In this document: piece by piece, positions 1 to 8,417 of the stretch
How the letters are laid out: the number at the start of each line of letters is the position of its first letter
Position numbering within the stretch: the stretch's first letter is position 1
NCBI RefSeq assembly: GCF_016587375.1
Contig: NZ_BNJG01000002.1
Span: 372,001-436,000, forward strand
Direction of reading: 5' to 3'
Source: Ktedonobacter robiniae
GTDB lineage: Bacteria > Chloroflexota > Ktedonobacteria > Ktedonobacterales > Ktedonobacteraceae
Length of the DNA: 64,000 nucleotides
Notes under the pieces: model-generated
The model's input: only the letters and a program-made list of their open reading frames with translations
Databases searched by the model: none
Told to the model about the DNA's origin: nothing
Position numbers and translations under genes: made by a program

Positions 1-50
1 TGAACGAGCACCAGGATCGCGCCACACGGCTGCCTATCCTCCTGCCGCAG

Positions 51-1142
51 GTGCAAGAGGAGCCACCTTCTCCAGCGTCCAGAGGAGCGCTTTATCCCTT
101 CTATACCCCTTCCGACCCGCTGGTCCTTGATGAGCAGGTCTTGGTGCCGCCAGTGCATCCTCTGGAATGGCGACGCCGCAGCCAGCAGGCACGCATGCTC
201 ATGCAGCATTTTCGCGCCCCCCTTCCCGAGCAACCCGAGGGCTTCCCAATGAAGCGCGTCCTGGACCTGGCCATCGATCCCAATGGCGAGTGGCTGCGAC
301 ACCTGGCGGCACACGCGCCCGGAACGGAGTGCATCGGTCTCACCTCACAGGAAAGCATTGCCAGGCAATCCTCCTTCTTTGCTGCCGTTCAGGGCTGCCA
401 CAATGTCTCTGCTCAGGTCTGGCCGCTCACCCGGCCGCTTCCCTTCCCAGAAAAGAGCATAGACCTCATCAGTGGGCATTTTCTCCATGCGATCCTTCCC
501 GAGTACGCATGGCCACTCTTGCTGGAAGACTGTTTTCGGCTCCTTCGACCAGGTGGAGTGTTACGCCTGCTTGAGTGTGTGCAGGGTGAGAGCACCAGCG
601 CGGCCGCAGGTACCCTGTATGCCACCTACCGGCAGCAAATGAACAAATTGCGCGCGGCGGCCCGTCCATCTGCTCCAGGAACACAGACCATCCGTTTCGC
701 CCGGCCAGAACGGCTCCCAATCCGAATGGAGAGGACAGGCTTTGTCGCCATTGAGCAGCAGGAGAGCCTGCTCGACTTTTCTGCCGGGACGCCTTTTCAT
801 GGCACGCTCCTTGAGCAGGCCGATGACTTCTTTCAGCTCCTGGAGCCGATCTGTACAGCACACTCCTGTTCTCGCGAGGCCTACCAGCAGGTCTATCACG
901 AGATGCAATTGGAACTGCTCGAACCGACCTTTCGCGGCTACTGGCACCTCCGCACCACCTGGGGCTACAAGCCATCGAGGGACGTCTCACGACCGATCCC
1001 CAGCATACATGTGGAGCAGCCATTCCCGCAGGTCCTTCACACACGCTCTCAGCCATGTTCCCTTTTCATTGAGCAAGAGGGAGCACAGGCACACGAGAGT
1101 GAGCAGCGTAGGGAGGCAACGACACCAGTACACACCAATTGA
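51..1142 (+). CDS. class I SAM-dependent methyltransferase
   Basis: The protein (363 aa from a GTG at 51) has the central part of a Methyltransf_11-type fold. A strand near residues 68-75 (RVLDLAIDPNG) sits where the SAM-binding motif I would be, though the usual GxGxG is not kept. It is followed by FPEKSIDLISGHFLHAI and the typical LLEDCFRLLRPGGVLRLLE near residues 160-178. The reading frame is open to the first bases of the window, so the true start may lie further upstream. The substrate cannot be read from the sequence. A 46-bp gap with an AAGGAG site separates it from the next gene, so the two are probably co-transcribed with the regulator after them. Confidence 0.75.
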   Translation: MQEEPPSPASRGALYPFYTPSDPLVLDEQVLVPPVHPLEWRRRSQQARMLMQHFRAPLPEQPEGFPMKRVLDLAIDPNGEWLRHLAAHAPGTECIGLTSQESIARQSSFFAAVQGCHNVSAQVWPLTRPLPFPEKSIDLISGHFLHAILPEYAWPLLLEDCFRLLRPGGVLRLLECVQGESTSAAAGTLYATYRQQMNKLRAAARPSAPGTQTIRFARPERLPIRMERTGFVAIEQQESLLDFSAGTPFHGTLLEQADDFFQLLEPICTAHSCSREAYQQVYHEMQLELLEPTFRGYWHLRTTWGYKPSRDVSRPIPSIHVEQPFPQVLHTRSQPCSLFIEQEGAQAHESEQRREATTPVHTN

Positions 1143-1188
1143 TCAGCTGTAAGCAACAGATGCACACCATCACCAAGGAGAAAAGACC

Positions 1189-1767
1189 ATGCAACAGACA
1201 CACGCGACACAGATAGCGCCATCCTATCACCTGCCTCTTATCGCCATCTGTGAGCAGATGCGGGCGACACACGCAACCCTGTCCCTGACAACCATCCTTC
1301 CACCTTCTCTTCCCCTTCCAGGTCAACGAGAAGGCGAGGAGACCATCGCCGAAGTGGCCTTTGAACAGGGGAAGATTATTCACTGCCAGATCTACATCCG
1401 CGCGAACGGACGAGTCCTCATGCAGCATCGTGATGCGCTCCATGTGCTGCACACAGCAGGCATGCTTCTCTGGCAGGAGTCTTCATACCAGAACATCCAC
1501 GTGGCCGATGCCGAGACCACATCGCTGCCCGCCGTAAGCAGCGACACAGAGGAGCCAGATCGTGTTCCCTCTCAGGCAGTTCCCGTTGAGCAGGTGCCTC
1601 TGGGTACACTTCCGATTCGTCTCCGCCACGTCTTTTTGCTCAGCAATGGACGCCATACGCCCCGAGATATTGCGTGTATGCTTCACTTGCCACTCGATGA
1701 GGTGGAGCGCTTCATTCATATCCTGCACACACGCCACCTCACCATCTGGCAATCGAAAGCATCCTGA
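1189..1767 (+). CDS. DUF4388-like protein with C-terminal winged helix
   Basis: The 192-aa protein starts at an ATG preceded by AAGGAGAAAAGACC. The N-terminal half (residues about 30-100) reads like a DUF4388/PatA-type domain: a strand EVAFEQGKIIHCQ followed by a helix VLMQHRDALHVLHTAG. The C-terminal 60 residues (LPIRLRHVFLLSNGRHTPRDIACMLH and onward) look like a small helix-turn-helix as found at the end of many DUF4388 proteins. Such proteins usually accompany two-component or small-GTPase signalling, which fits the regulator gene downstream. Exact role unknown. Confidence 0.6.
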   Translation: MQQTHATQIAPSYHLPLIAICEQMRATHATLSLTTILPPSLPLPGQREGEETIAEVAFEQGKIIHCQIYIRANGRVLMQHRDALHVLHTAGMLLWQESSYQNIHVADAETTSLPAVSSDTEEPDRVPSQAVPVEQVPLGTLPIRLRHVFLLSNGRHTPRDIACMLHLPLDEVERFIHILHTRHLTIWQSKAS

Positions 1768-1855
1768 GCCAACCCAGTGGATGCACAGGCCCAAACGTCT
1801 GTGCATCTCACCCCCACATCGACAGGCCTTACAAAAGGAGTGCAAAGAAGAGATC

Positions 1856-2623
1856 ATGAACACCAGATATTCCCTGGAGAGCGGGCAACAACACCCGCCT
1901 CACATCCTCGTGCTGGGGACACAGGAAGAAGCGCGCATGCTCCGACCACGGCTGCGAGGTGGGCAGTTCAAGGTAACCCACCTGGCCCATCTCGGAAGTA
2001 GCGCTTCCGCCATGACGGTACGACTGATGCAACACGATGTCTGGCTTGCCTGCTGCATGCATACCCAGCAGGTGCAACAGATTCGCCAGATCACGCCGCG
2101 CACGCCTCTGGTGATCTATTCTGAGCGGGAAGAGGAAGCGCACATTGTCAGGATGCTTGATGCCGGCGCCGACGATTATGTCTTCTTTTCCTGCGGAAAA
2201 CAGGAGCTCCATGCGCGCTTACACGGGCATGCCAGGCGCTATCGCGCATCCCTCTCATCCTCGTGTGATACCTCAAGGCAGACTGGCCCATGCTCGGTGC
2301 TGGAAAGCGAGGACACAAAGATTCGCTTATTGTGCGTGGAACGATGTGTCGTCGTTCGTGGGCAGATGCTACGTCTGACACCTATAGAATGTACCTTGCT
2401 CCTGACGCTCATGCGCGAAGGGGGGAAGGTCCTCACCCATCAGTCGTTGCTCCACACCGTCTGGGGTACAGGGTATCACGAGGAAGTGGATTACATCCGC
2501 GTCTACCTGCATACCCTGCGCCTCAAACTGGAAGACGATCCCAGGCAGCCTACGTATCTCGAAACGATCGCAGGCGTAGGATATCGGTTCCGCCAACCAT
2601 GCATTCCCATTTTTTCGGGTTGA
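1856..2623 (+). CDS. OmpR-type winged-helix response regulator with degenerate receiver
   Basis: The frame opens at 1562, but the ATG at 1856 is the sensible start because it begins just before the receiver-like domain (HILVLGTQEEARMLR). The C-terminal region from about residue 155 is a clear Trans_reg_C winged helix: LRLTPIECTLLLTLMREGGKVLTHQ-type helices, then WGTGYHEEVDYIRVYLHTLRLKLE and a final GVGYRF. The receiver keeps the fold (ADDYVFF near the end) but the acidic pair is GTQEE, the phospho-acceptor strand reads HDVWLACCMHTQQ with no aspartate at its end, and the conserved lysine region reads SCGKQEL. It therefore probably works without phosphorylation. It closes the three-gene group 51-2623. 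Confidence 0.82.
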   Translation: MNTRYSLESGQQHPPHILVLGTQEEARMLRPRLRGGQFKVTHLAHLGSSASAMTVRLMQHDVWLACCMHTQQVQQIRQITPRTPLVIYSEREEEAHIVRMLDAGADDYVFFSCGKQELHARLHGHARRYRASLSSSCDTSRQTGPCSVLESEDTKIRLLCVERCVVVRGQMLRLTPIECTLLLTLMREGGKVLTHQSLLHTVWGTGYHEEVDYIRVYLHTLRLKLEDDPRQPTYLETIAGVGYRFRQPCIPIFSG

Positions 2624-2696
2624 TCCAATGTGGAAGAGTCTACGACACGCCAGGTTATTTGTTCGCATTTGCCATACTCTGAACTATCGTGACGTA

Positions 2697-3122
2697 TCAG
2701 TCATATTGGAGAATTCTGTTTATTTTTCCCGTTTTATAGGAGAAGGCGAGGGGTGAGAGCGTCCCTTCGCCAATATTCCAGGGCTCCAGGCGCTGAATTT
2801 CGCCACCTTCGAGCTTCAAAGGTGCTGTTGAAGTAACCTGGATATGCGAGAGGATAAAGAGCGCGACATTGGGATAAAAATTTTGCGCATGCGTCACTTC
2901 GTTTGCTGTGAGCAAAATTTGTGTTCCGTCCGAGGTCGTTCCTTTGACCTCGACGTGAAGTTCCTTTCCAGTTGCCGAGGTGCAGAGCAAATCATAGGAA
3001 TGAGTGGCAGAAACATCGAAGATGCTCCGCCCCTGTTCTTCATAAAAGGCCTTTGCGATCTCCATCGTGTACGGTTCGATAGCTCGACGGAGATCGGCAT
3101 CGAGGACATATCCCTGTCCCAA
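2697..3122 (-). CDS. DUF3883 (NOV-C) nuclease-like domain protein, 3' part of a split EVE-DUF3883 gene
   Basis: The 141-aa frame from TTG at 3122 matches the DUF3883 / NO VEIN C-terminal fold: RRAIEPYTMEIAKAFYEEQG, then SYDLLCTSATGKELHVEVKGT with the D...ExK spacing of PD-(D/E)XK nucleases, and ALFILSHIQV. The frame stays open upstream to 3169 and encodes a natural-looking helix (SVERAITEYAEKRR) with no start codon, ending where the EVE gene stops at 3167 in another frame. One extra base would join the two into about 310 aa, an architecture known for EVE proteins. I therefore read it as the second half of one gene. If translated alone, it would start at TTG 3122 by coupling. Confidence 0.72.
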   Translation of the reverse strand: MGQGYVLDADLRRAIEPYTMEIAKAFYEEQGRSIFDVSATHSYDLLCTSATGKELHVEVKGTTSDGTQILLTANEVTHAQNFYPNVALFILSHIQVTSTAPLKLEGGEIQRLEPWNIGEGTLSPLAFSYKTGKINRILQYD

Positions 3123-3166
3123 ACGTCTTTTTTCTGCGTATTCTGTGATAGCACGTTCAACGCTGG

Positions 3167-3625
3167 CTATTTAGGAGTGCTTCCAGGCCACCCTCCGACA
3201 ATTTCCATAAGCGTGTCCCATTGATCAGCGGTGACGCGAAATACCGATCCACCTGTCGCACGAAACGCAGTCAATTCTTTCAAAATAGGCACATCTGTCC
3301 GATCGTCCCACAAGGGCAAAATTGAGGGGACATAGTAGCGCACTTGCACTCGATCTACTTGTTCATTTGCTTTTTGTTGATCTACCCAATACTGCCACCC
3401 ATTACGGGCTTTTGCAGGTATGGGATCTGTCAACACTTCGGCTAGTGCGACAATTCCTCTGTGCTGATCCTTCCCTTTGGCTTTCCAGATGATGGCCCGA
3501 TCGCCAGCTCGAACTTTACTCCTTTTAGTAGTCCAGCTATCTTCCTCCTGTTGAATAGCTTTTTCAATATTGTATATTTTTGGATTGGCAAGAAAAGCCC
3601 AATACTTTTGCTGTCGTCCTTGCAT
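3167..3625 (-). CDS. EVE domain protein (modified-base reader type)
   Basis: The 152-aa product starts at ATG 3625 after TAGGAG at a 9-nt spacing. It reads as an EVE/PUA-like domain: KYWAFLANPKIYNIEKAI at the start, then KVRAGDRAIIWKAK, GIVALAEVLTDP and VQVRYY. EVE domains in restriction systems bind modified cytosines in DNA, so a sensing role is expected. The stop codon overlaps the open DUF3883 frame downstream. The upstream neighbour on the same strand is the DUF6884-like gene 87 bp away. See the finding on the probable frameshift. Confidence 0.85.
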   Translation of the reverse strand: MQGRQQKYWAFLANPKIYNIEKAIQQEEDSWTTKRSKVRAGDRAIIWKAKGKDQHRGIVALAEVLTDPIPAKARNGWQYWVDQQKANEQVDRVQVRYYVPSILPLWDDRTDVPILKELTAFRATGGSVFRVTADQWDTLMEIVGGWPGSTPK

Positions 3626-3712
3626 AGAAAGCCACTCCTATAAATAAATTTACTTCCTGGTACTTTCTCAGGAATTGTAGTGTTTTCTGAGGCATGTCTG
3701 TAATGAACTCCA

Positions 3713-4189
3713 TTAATCAATGGGTATTTTTCTATTCACCTCATGCTGCTCTTCTATCCATTGTTTTGTCTGGCGTAATCTCATACCTATCTCCCCCGCC
3801 GCCTCTTGAACAATACCAGTGCGGCGAGCCTGATCAATCTCGGAGGATAACGCAATGCTCTGCATATATATGCTGCCCAGATTCAGAAAAATCTGATTAT
3901 AGTTCCTCTCTTGTAAAAGCACATCCAGATTGCTGCTGACCTCTTTTTGCAATTCTACGGCACGGTCCCTGGTCATCTTCTGTTCGTACATCTCAATGGG
4001 CGTGTCTTCAGAAATAAGCCCATACTTAGCGGAAATGATAAGGATATCCGTTTCCGCTGGCCAATATCCTTCTCTCCTAGCTTTTTTAATACTTTTATAC
4101 ACGCCACCGATATAGCGCTCTATCGCGGGAAGCATTCCAGAGGTAGGATTCTTGCTACCGGAGCAGCTAATCAACATCAATCGCTTCAT
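3713..4189 (-). CDS. DUF6884-like protein
   Basis: The frame opens at 4318, but the ATG at 4189 begins exactly at the conserved start MKRLMLISCSGSKNP, giving 158 aa. The CSGSK motif near the N-terminus, DILIISAKYGLI in the middle and FLNLGSIY later are the signature of the DUF6884/YaaA-like superfamily. The biochemical role of these proteins is unclear; some sit in phage-defence or DNA-modification loci. Here it is first of a minus-strand set with EVE and DUF3883. Family assignment is by motif only. Confidence 0.6.
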   Translation of the reverse strand: MKRLMLISCSGSKNPTSGMLPAIERYIGGVYKSIKKARREGYWPAETDILIISAKYGLISEDTPIEMYEQKMTRDRAVELQKEVSSNLDVLLQERNYNQIFLNLGSIYMQSIALSSEIDQARRTGIVQEAAGEIGMRLRQTKQWIEEQHEVNRKIPID

Positions 4190-4466
4190 ACAATCACCTG
4201 GCAACGCACAAATATTTTTACAATCAAACAAGTAGATTGTATTGCAGTTGCGAGTAAAAGAAAAGGGAATTCCGGCGTTCGGGCTGTTCAGAGCATAAAC
4301 TCTTCCGCACGAAAGCATTGTTCTTGTTGAGATAACACAAAAACGTACCTACTGCAGAATCAAGAAACTTCCTGTGTACAACGTCCAAGAAGCTCACAGT
4401 CTGTGGTTTGACAATCTCTTTGTCCTGATCGGAACGTTTATGGGTCAATGACCGGCCGGACAGCTT

Positions 4467-4622
4467 ATGAGTCAAAATAGCAAAGTAGTTCACTGGCCTG
4501 AGAAGCCACTTGAAGCAGCAGAGCTACAGCCACTCATTCGTGAGGGAATCATGGTTCTCCGTCCTTTAGGGGGAACCGATGAGCTTGATAGAGCCAATGC
4601 CCACCTTTGGAATACAATGTGA
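4467..4622 (+). CDS. possible small ORF (51 aa), unknown
   Basis: An ATG at 4467 opens a 51-codon frame ending at 4622 with a protein-like stretch (PLEAAELQPLIREGIMVLR). No ribosome-binding site is convincing, and the start lies inside a repeated motif at the edge of a candidate mobile element. It could be the tail of a broken gene. Nothing recognisable. Confidence 0.2.
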   Translation: MSQNSKVVHWPEKPLEAAELQPLIREGIMVLRPLGGTDELDRANAHLWNTM

Positions 4623-4666
4623 ATGGAGATAATGCTTGTACTGCGTGGTTATTATCCAAGCACACA

Positions 4667-5200
4667 TTATTCTTCAAACTCGCGTGCCAATATATCCATG
4701 TAAATCACGTCTATGTACTTTCCGTCTTTGAATACCCACTCGCGCCGTCGTCCTGTTTCCCGTAAACCCGCCTTTTTGAAAGAAGCGATGCCCGCATAAT
4801 TGTCAGCATGGACGGAAAGCATGATGTTGTTAAGATTCATTGTATTGAATCCATAGCCAAGTATTAACCGAATGGCTTCAGTACCATACCCTTTGCCTTG
4901 CTCCTCCTCGCCTATAAAAATGCCAATGAAAGCGTTACGGTTTAGGTGGTTGATGTCATGTAGGCTGATGCTACCAATCAATACATCACCGTCAAGGAGC
5001 ACTATAGCATAACGATGTACCCCATTTGCAGGCTCAAAAAGCCATTTCAAATCATTTTTCGATGATACGACCGATGAATACTGAGCGTATGTTTTGGCTA
5101 CTGCCTTATCGTTCAGCCATTTTATGTACTTCTCTGCATCATCGGTATTTATAGGTGAGAGATATAAACGATTACCAGTAATTTTTTTATAATATTTCAT
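4667..5200 (-). CDS. GNAT N-acetyltransferase, RimJ/RimL type
   Basis: Start ATG 5200 is set by GAGGAGG seven bases upstream; the longer frame to 5275 has no such site. The 177-aa product begins GNRLYLSPINTDDAEKYIKWLN, has the acetyl-CoA binding turn EEEQGKGYGTEAIRLIL near residues 105-120, then NNIMLSVHADNYAGIASFKKAGL, all standard for Acetyltransf_3 proteins that acetylate amines of proteins or antibiotics. Base composition is clearly lower in GC than the neighbours, which suggests transfer from a Firmicutes-like source. It sits between candidate mobile-element ends. Confidence 0.9.
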   Translation of the reverse strand: MKYYKKITGNRLYLSPINTDDAEKYIKWLNDKAVAKTYAQYSSVVSSKNDLKWLFEPANGVHRYAIVLLDGDVLIGSISLHDINHLNRNAFIGIFIGEEEQGKGYGTEAIRLILGYGFNTMNLNNIMLSVHADNYAGIASFKKAGLRETGRRREWVFKDGKYIDVIYMDILAREFEE

Positions 5201-5766
5201 TTGCTCAACCTCCTCAAAAAATACATGTTCTACGCTCACCTTGTCGCCCAAAGGCGAACAAATTATAATGAGCATATTTTATTCTGGCTGTTTTTATTCT
5301 TACCAAGTCAACGAATGATAAGCTTTTTTTCTTCCTCCCTTTATCTCATTTCACCCGCAAGACAGAGACCCGGAATCATTTAGTCACGTGCCCTTGCTCG
5401 ACTACAAACCGTCTTTTTGCCACTTTGAACTATATCCCGTCCGGTTTGAACCAATTACTGTCCTCGTAGTCCATGCAGAGACGAATAAAATAGCTCATCT
5501 CTGCATGAATGGACCAATGGACACGAACTCTGTCAAAAATGGTGCCACAGTCACGGATATGCGTCAAAAACTGAACTATACCGATTTTCGGCACGGTTCT
5601 CGACTGGCTTGACAAGCCAACTACTGGATAGCTTATGCGTCACTGGCAAGGACAAATCGGTTGTCAAATCACACAGTCACAGTGGTTGCAATCCCGTCGC
5701 CTGACCTCTTGAGCCATCAAATGCTGAGTGGGTTCAGCAATGGCATGCTCGCTACAAGAGAAGCGT

Positions 5767-6501
5767 TTATTGATCTAAAGTTCCTCCAGAATATCCTTCG
5801 AGGAAATCAGCACCAAAATGGCGGCTGAGGACTGCTCTGATAGAGGCGCTAAGATGGCCGGTTCCTCCATCCCACCCTATTCGGACACAATAACATGTTG
5901 GACGGTAGTGTCTGTGGCTCCATGTACCATCATACTGCTCTCCTACATCTTCCCGAGCCTCGACCATCTCCTCCAAATTCCCCAGGTCGCTATACTCATC
6001 CTCTCCTTCGTAATCTATTGGGATCCTCTGGGGTTCGCGGAATACAAATACTTTTGCTCTCACGCGTATGCCAGACCACTGGTGCTCCTCTATATTGTTT
6101 TTAAAGCCAGATTGATAGAGTGCCGCGATATCCTTATTCCCAAAATTGAGATTGTCGAAGCGGAAACAAAGGTTGGATTCCCCAGAGGGAATGTTATCAA
6201 TGGCTTCGCGCAAGGTAGCTTCATCATTACAATAGAAGAGGAGGTCCGCCTGGCCCTCTTGATCCAATGCACCACTCACTGGTTTGGGAAGTCCAGGCCT
6301 ATATTCCATGGAGTCCAGATACATACATGATTGATATGATTGATGATCAAAATGTTCTTGAGGTTGCAGGATCAGGCATGGGAACATGACAATGTTACTT
6401 TCCACGAGGTCGTGACAGAAGGAGAAGAGTTGTTCCCTTGTTGGAACGAGTAACTGCCTTGGCATGGCAGTTACGTCAAAATAATCGGTCATATTTCTCA
6501 C
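5767..6501 (-). CDS. hypothetical protein beside McrBC-like genes
   Basis: This 244-aa protein has GTG at 6501 and ATG at 6492 as possible starts; neither has a strong ribosome-binding site. I do not recognise the family. It is soluble, acidic in the middle (IDYEGEDEYSDLGNLEEMVEAREDVGEQYD near residues 165-195), and rich in aromatic residues at the end (CYCVRIGWDGGTGHLSASIRAVL). There is no membrane segment or evident nuclease motif. It is on the same strand 182 bp downstream of the McrC-like gene, so it may be a third component of that system. Confidence 0.6.
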   Translation of the reverse strand: MRNMTDYFDVTAMPRQLLVPTREQLFSFCHDLVESNIVMFPCLILQPQEHFDHQSYQSCMYLDSMEYRPGLPKPVSGALDQEGQADLLFYCNDEATLREAIDNIPSGESNLCFRFDNLNFGNKDIAALYQSGFKNNIEEHQWSGIRVRAKVFVFREPQRIPIDYEGEDEYSDLGNLEEMVEAREDVGEQYDGTWSHRHYRPTCYCVRIGWDGGTGHLSASIRAVLSRHFGADFLEGYSGGTLDQ

Positions 6502-6683
6502 ATTCTTTTTAGAATTTCAGGTGTTATTATCAGTAATCTGGGCGAAAAGGCAAGTAGGTAAACAGTCGACTATCCTGCACAAAAGGCAACTTGTACCTGC
6601 ATTCGTCACCAAAAAAACACACGATATAGGCGTAAGAGCCCTTCATGACCAAGGCATCTACATATTGCCCCAACAAACAGCGA

Positions 6684-8417
6684 TCAGATCATGTTTGCCT
6701 CATAGAGAATGTCATGGAGCTTTTTTCTGGCCGCCTCCTGGAGATGTGAGGGCATATTGGGTCGTAAGGGAATGCCTCCAACTTCGCCGTCTCCTTCCTC
6801 GTAAATACGATTTCCAGGATAGAGCACATATGCAGATGAGACGATATCGCGTGTCCTGAAATCTCGAGCCGCACTGTCATACCGTTGGTACTTGATGCGA
6901 GTCACGTAGTTCGTCATTTTGTCCATGTCCTCAGTAAGCGGATAATAGTACCCATCTGTTTCTCGTACCCGTTTATACTTGGCGTCGAAAATACAAACGG
7001 CTTGTGGCTTATTGTGCTCATAAAGCTCAATAGACATATCCGGTGTCTGAGGTAAATTCCTCCCATTCGTCGTCACCAACGCCTCCGCCCTGGTCACATT
7101 GCGATTGGGGTAGACCGGCTCATAAATGATTTTGATGCGCTTCTCCTCTTTGGCGAGCACAATACTGGCAGCATTTTTGCGCACCTCGAAACGAAAGTTA
7201 TTTTTCTCTACCTCGTAGAAGAGACCCTGGGAGACCTGTTCGTATCCATTGCGCAGCAATTCGTCAATCGCCATCCTGGTGAGCGCGAAGACACTCCACA
7301 TCTCGTAGAGCTCAGGGATTTTCCGCACACTGAGCTCCGTCAGATAGTCCTGCGCGTTCAGGCTTATTTGAAGCTGCTGCTGAAATTCCAAGTAGAGCTT
7401 ATAAAAGCGGCTGTAAATAGGGTGCTTGAGCAGGACCTGTGTTGCTTTTCCGCCCAATACGTTGCTTTGTACAGAATGGAGAAACCGCTCACTACCCCAC
7501 TGTCTGCAACGAACCTTCATGCTTTGGCATTGCTCGATTGCACCTTTTAGAGCCGTAATCTCGCGCTGTTCATCTTCGGCATTCTGAAAGTGATTTCGTT
7601 GCATGTATGCCAGAGTAACGCTGCGCTGCTTGATCTCGCTCTCCGCCCGTTCCTGAATTGAGTTGAGTTTCGCCACGAGCTGTTTTTGTAAAAATTGTTT
7701 TAGCAAACGATTCTCGTACACATCATAGGAAACGGTGGAGTGAGCAACTTGCCAGCGTGTAGGGAGTGTTAGTGAACGCGCGTTTCCAGTTGATCGCCGA
7801 GGAACGTGAATCGCATCTCCACCAATACTCTGACAGTCCGCATTAAATTGCCAGACATCGTGCCAGTCTCGCTGTTCCGTCGTCTTGCTCAAGACATAAT
7901 AAGGATCACGACGAATCTCACTGAGAACATCGCCCAGTTTATGAACGATGGCTCGTACATGACGATAATCTTGCAAAGCAGAGGTCTCTTGAAGCCGCCT
8001 GACGCTCTTCACACGTTCGCTCACACTCGAGACCAAACTAAAAAGAAGATCAGCAGCGATCGCACTCAGATCATCCTGCATCCTTTGATAGAGCGTTTGC
8101 GTAAAGTACTGAGGGATGACCCGAACGTTTGTCATCGCATCAGGGTAGCCAGGCGCAGTTACGCGCACCTCATACAGGCCAGCATAACTGCGTGGCCTCC
8201 ACTGCCAGTAGCCATAGTCATGGGTATGCAATTGAACCTGATCGATAAAAATCTCTATTGGGCGAGGCGCATAGGCAGTAATAATGAGTTCATTACGCCT
8301 GTATTCCATCGCTCCAGCTTCAAGATTTTCGGCACCTTCTTGAAAGCTCAACGGTTTTCCGTTCAGTGTCAGCCACGTGTCCGGATTGGCATTAGCGCCA
8401 GAAGCTGGTGTAGCCAT
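6684..8417 (-). CDS. McrC-like DUF2357 restriction endonuclease subunit
   Basis: The 577-aa protein has the DUF2357 layout: an N-terminal beta-rich region (NPDTWLTLNGKPLSF), a helical centre with TRWQVAHSTVSYDVYENRLLKQFL near residues 220-245, and a C-terminal PD-(D/E)XK core. In that core DMSIELYEHNKPQAVCIFD leads into DAKYKR near residue 475. DUF2357 proteins are the nuclease partners of McrB-type AAA+ proteins, as McrC is in McrBC, cutting DNA that carries modified bases. It overlaps the end of the McrB-like gene by 26 bp, which points to translational coupling and a shared complex. Confidence 0.82.
   Translation of the reverse strand: MATPASGANANPDTWLTLNGKPLSFQEGAENLEAGAMEYRRNELIITAYAPRPIEIFIDQVQLHTHDYGYWQWRPRSYAGLYEVRVTAPGYPDAMTNVRVIPQYFTQTLYQRMQDDLSAIAADLLFSLVSSVSERVKSVRRLQETSALQDYRHVRAIVHKLGDVLSEIRRDPYYVLSKTTEQRDWHDVWQFNADCQSIGGDAIHVPRRSTGNARSLTLPTRWQVAHSTVSYDVYENRLLKQFLQKQLVAKLNSIQERAESEIKQRSVTLAYMQRNHFQNAEDEQREITALKGAIEQCQSMKVRCRQWGSERFLHSVQSNVLGGKATQVLLKHPIYSRFYKLYLEFQQQLQISLNAQDYLTELSVRKIPELYEMWSVFALTRMAIDELLRNGYEQVSQGLFYEVEKNNFRFEVRKNAASIVLAKEEKRIKIIYEPVYPNRNVTRAEALVTTNGRNLPQTPDMSIELYEHNKPQAVCIFDAKYKRVRETDGYYYPLTEDMDKMTNYVTRIKYQRYDSAARDFRTRDIVSSAYVLYPGNRIYEEGDGEVGGIPLRPNMPSHLQEAARKKLHDILYEANMI

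Larger units (their letters stand above)
4407..5668. mobile_element. candidate non-autonomous element around a GNAT gene
   Basis: At 4407-4425 the plus strand reads TTTGACAATCTCTTTGTCC. The complement of 5650-5668 reads TTTGACAACCGATTTGTCC, 16 of 19 identical and pointing inward. Next to these ends lie copies of TTATGNGTCA at 4438-4447, 4465-4474 and 5633-5642, with a weaker one at 5557-5566, all in the same direction. Repeated motifs near inverted ends are typical of IS21- or Tn7-like transposase binding sites. No transposase is inside; the cargo is an AT-richer acetyltransferase. The stretch 5201-5766 holds no other convincing gene. Confidence 0.4.
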
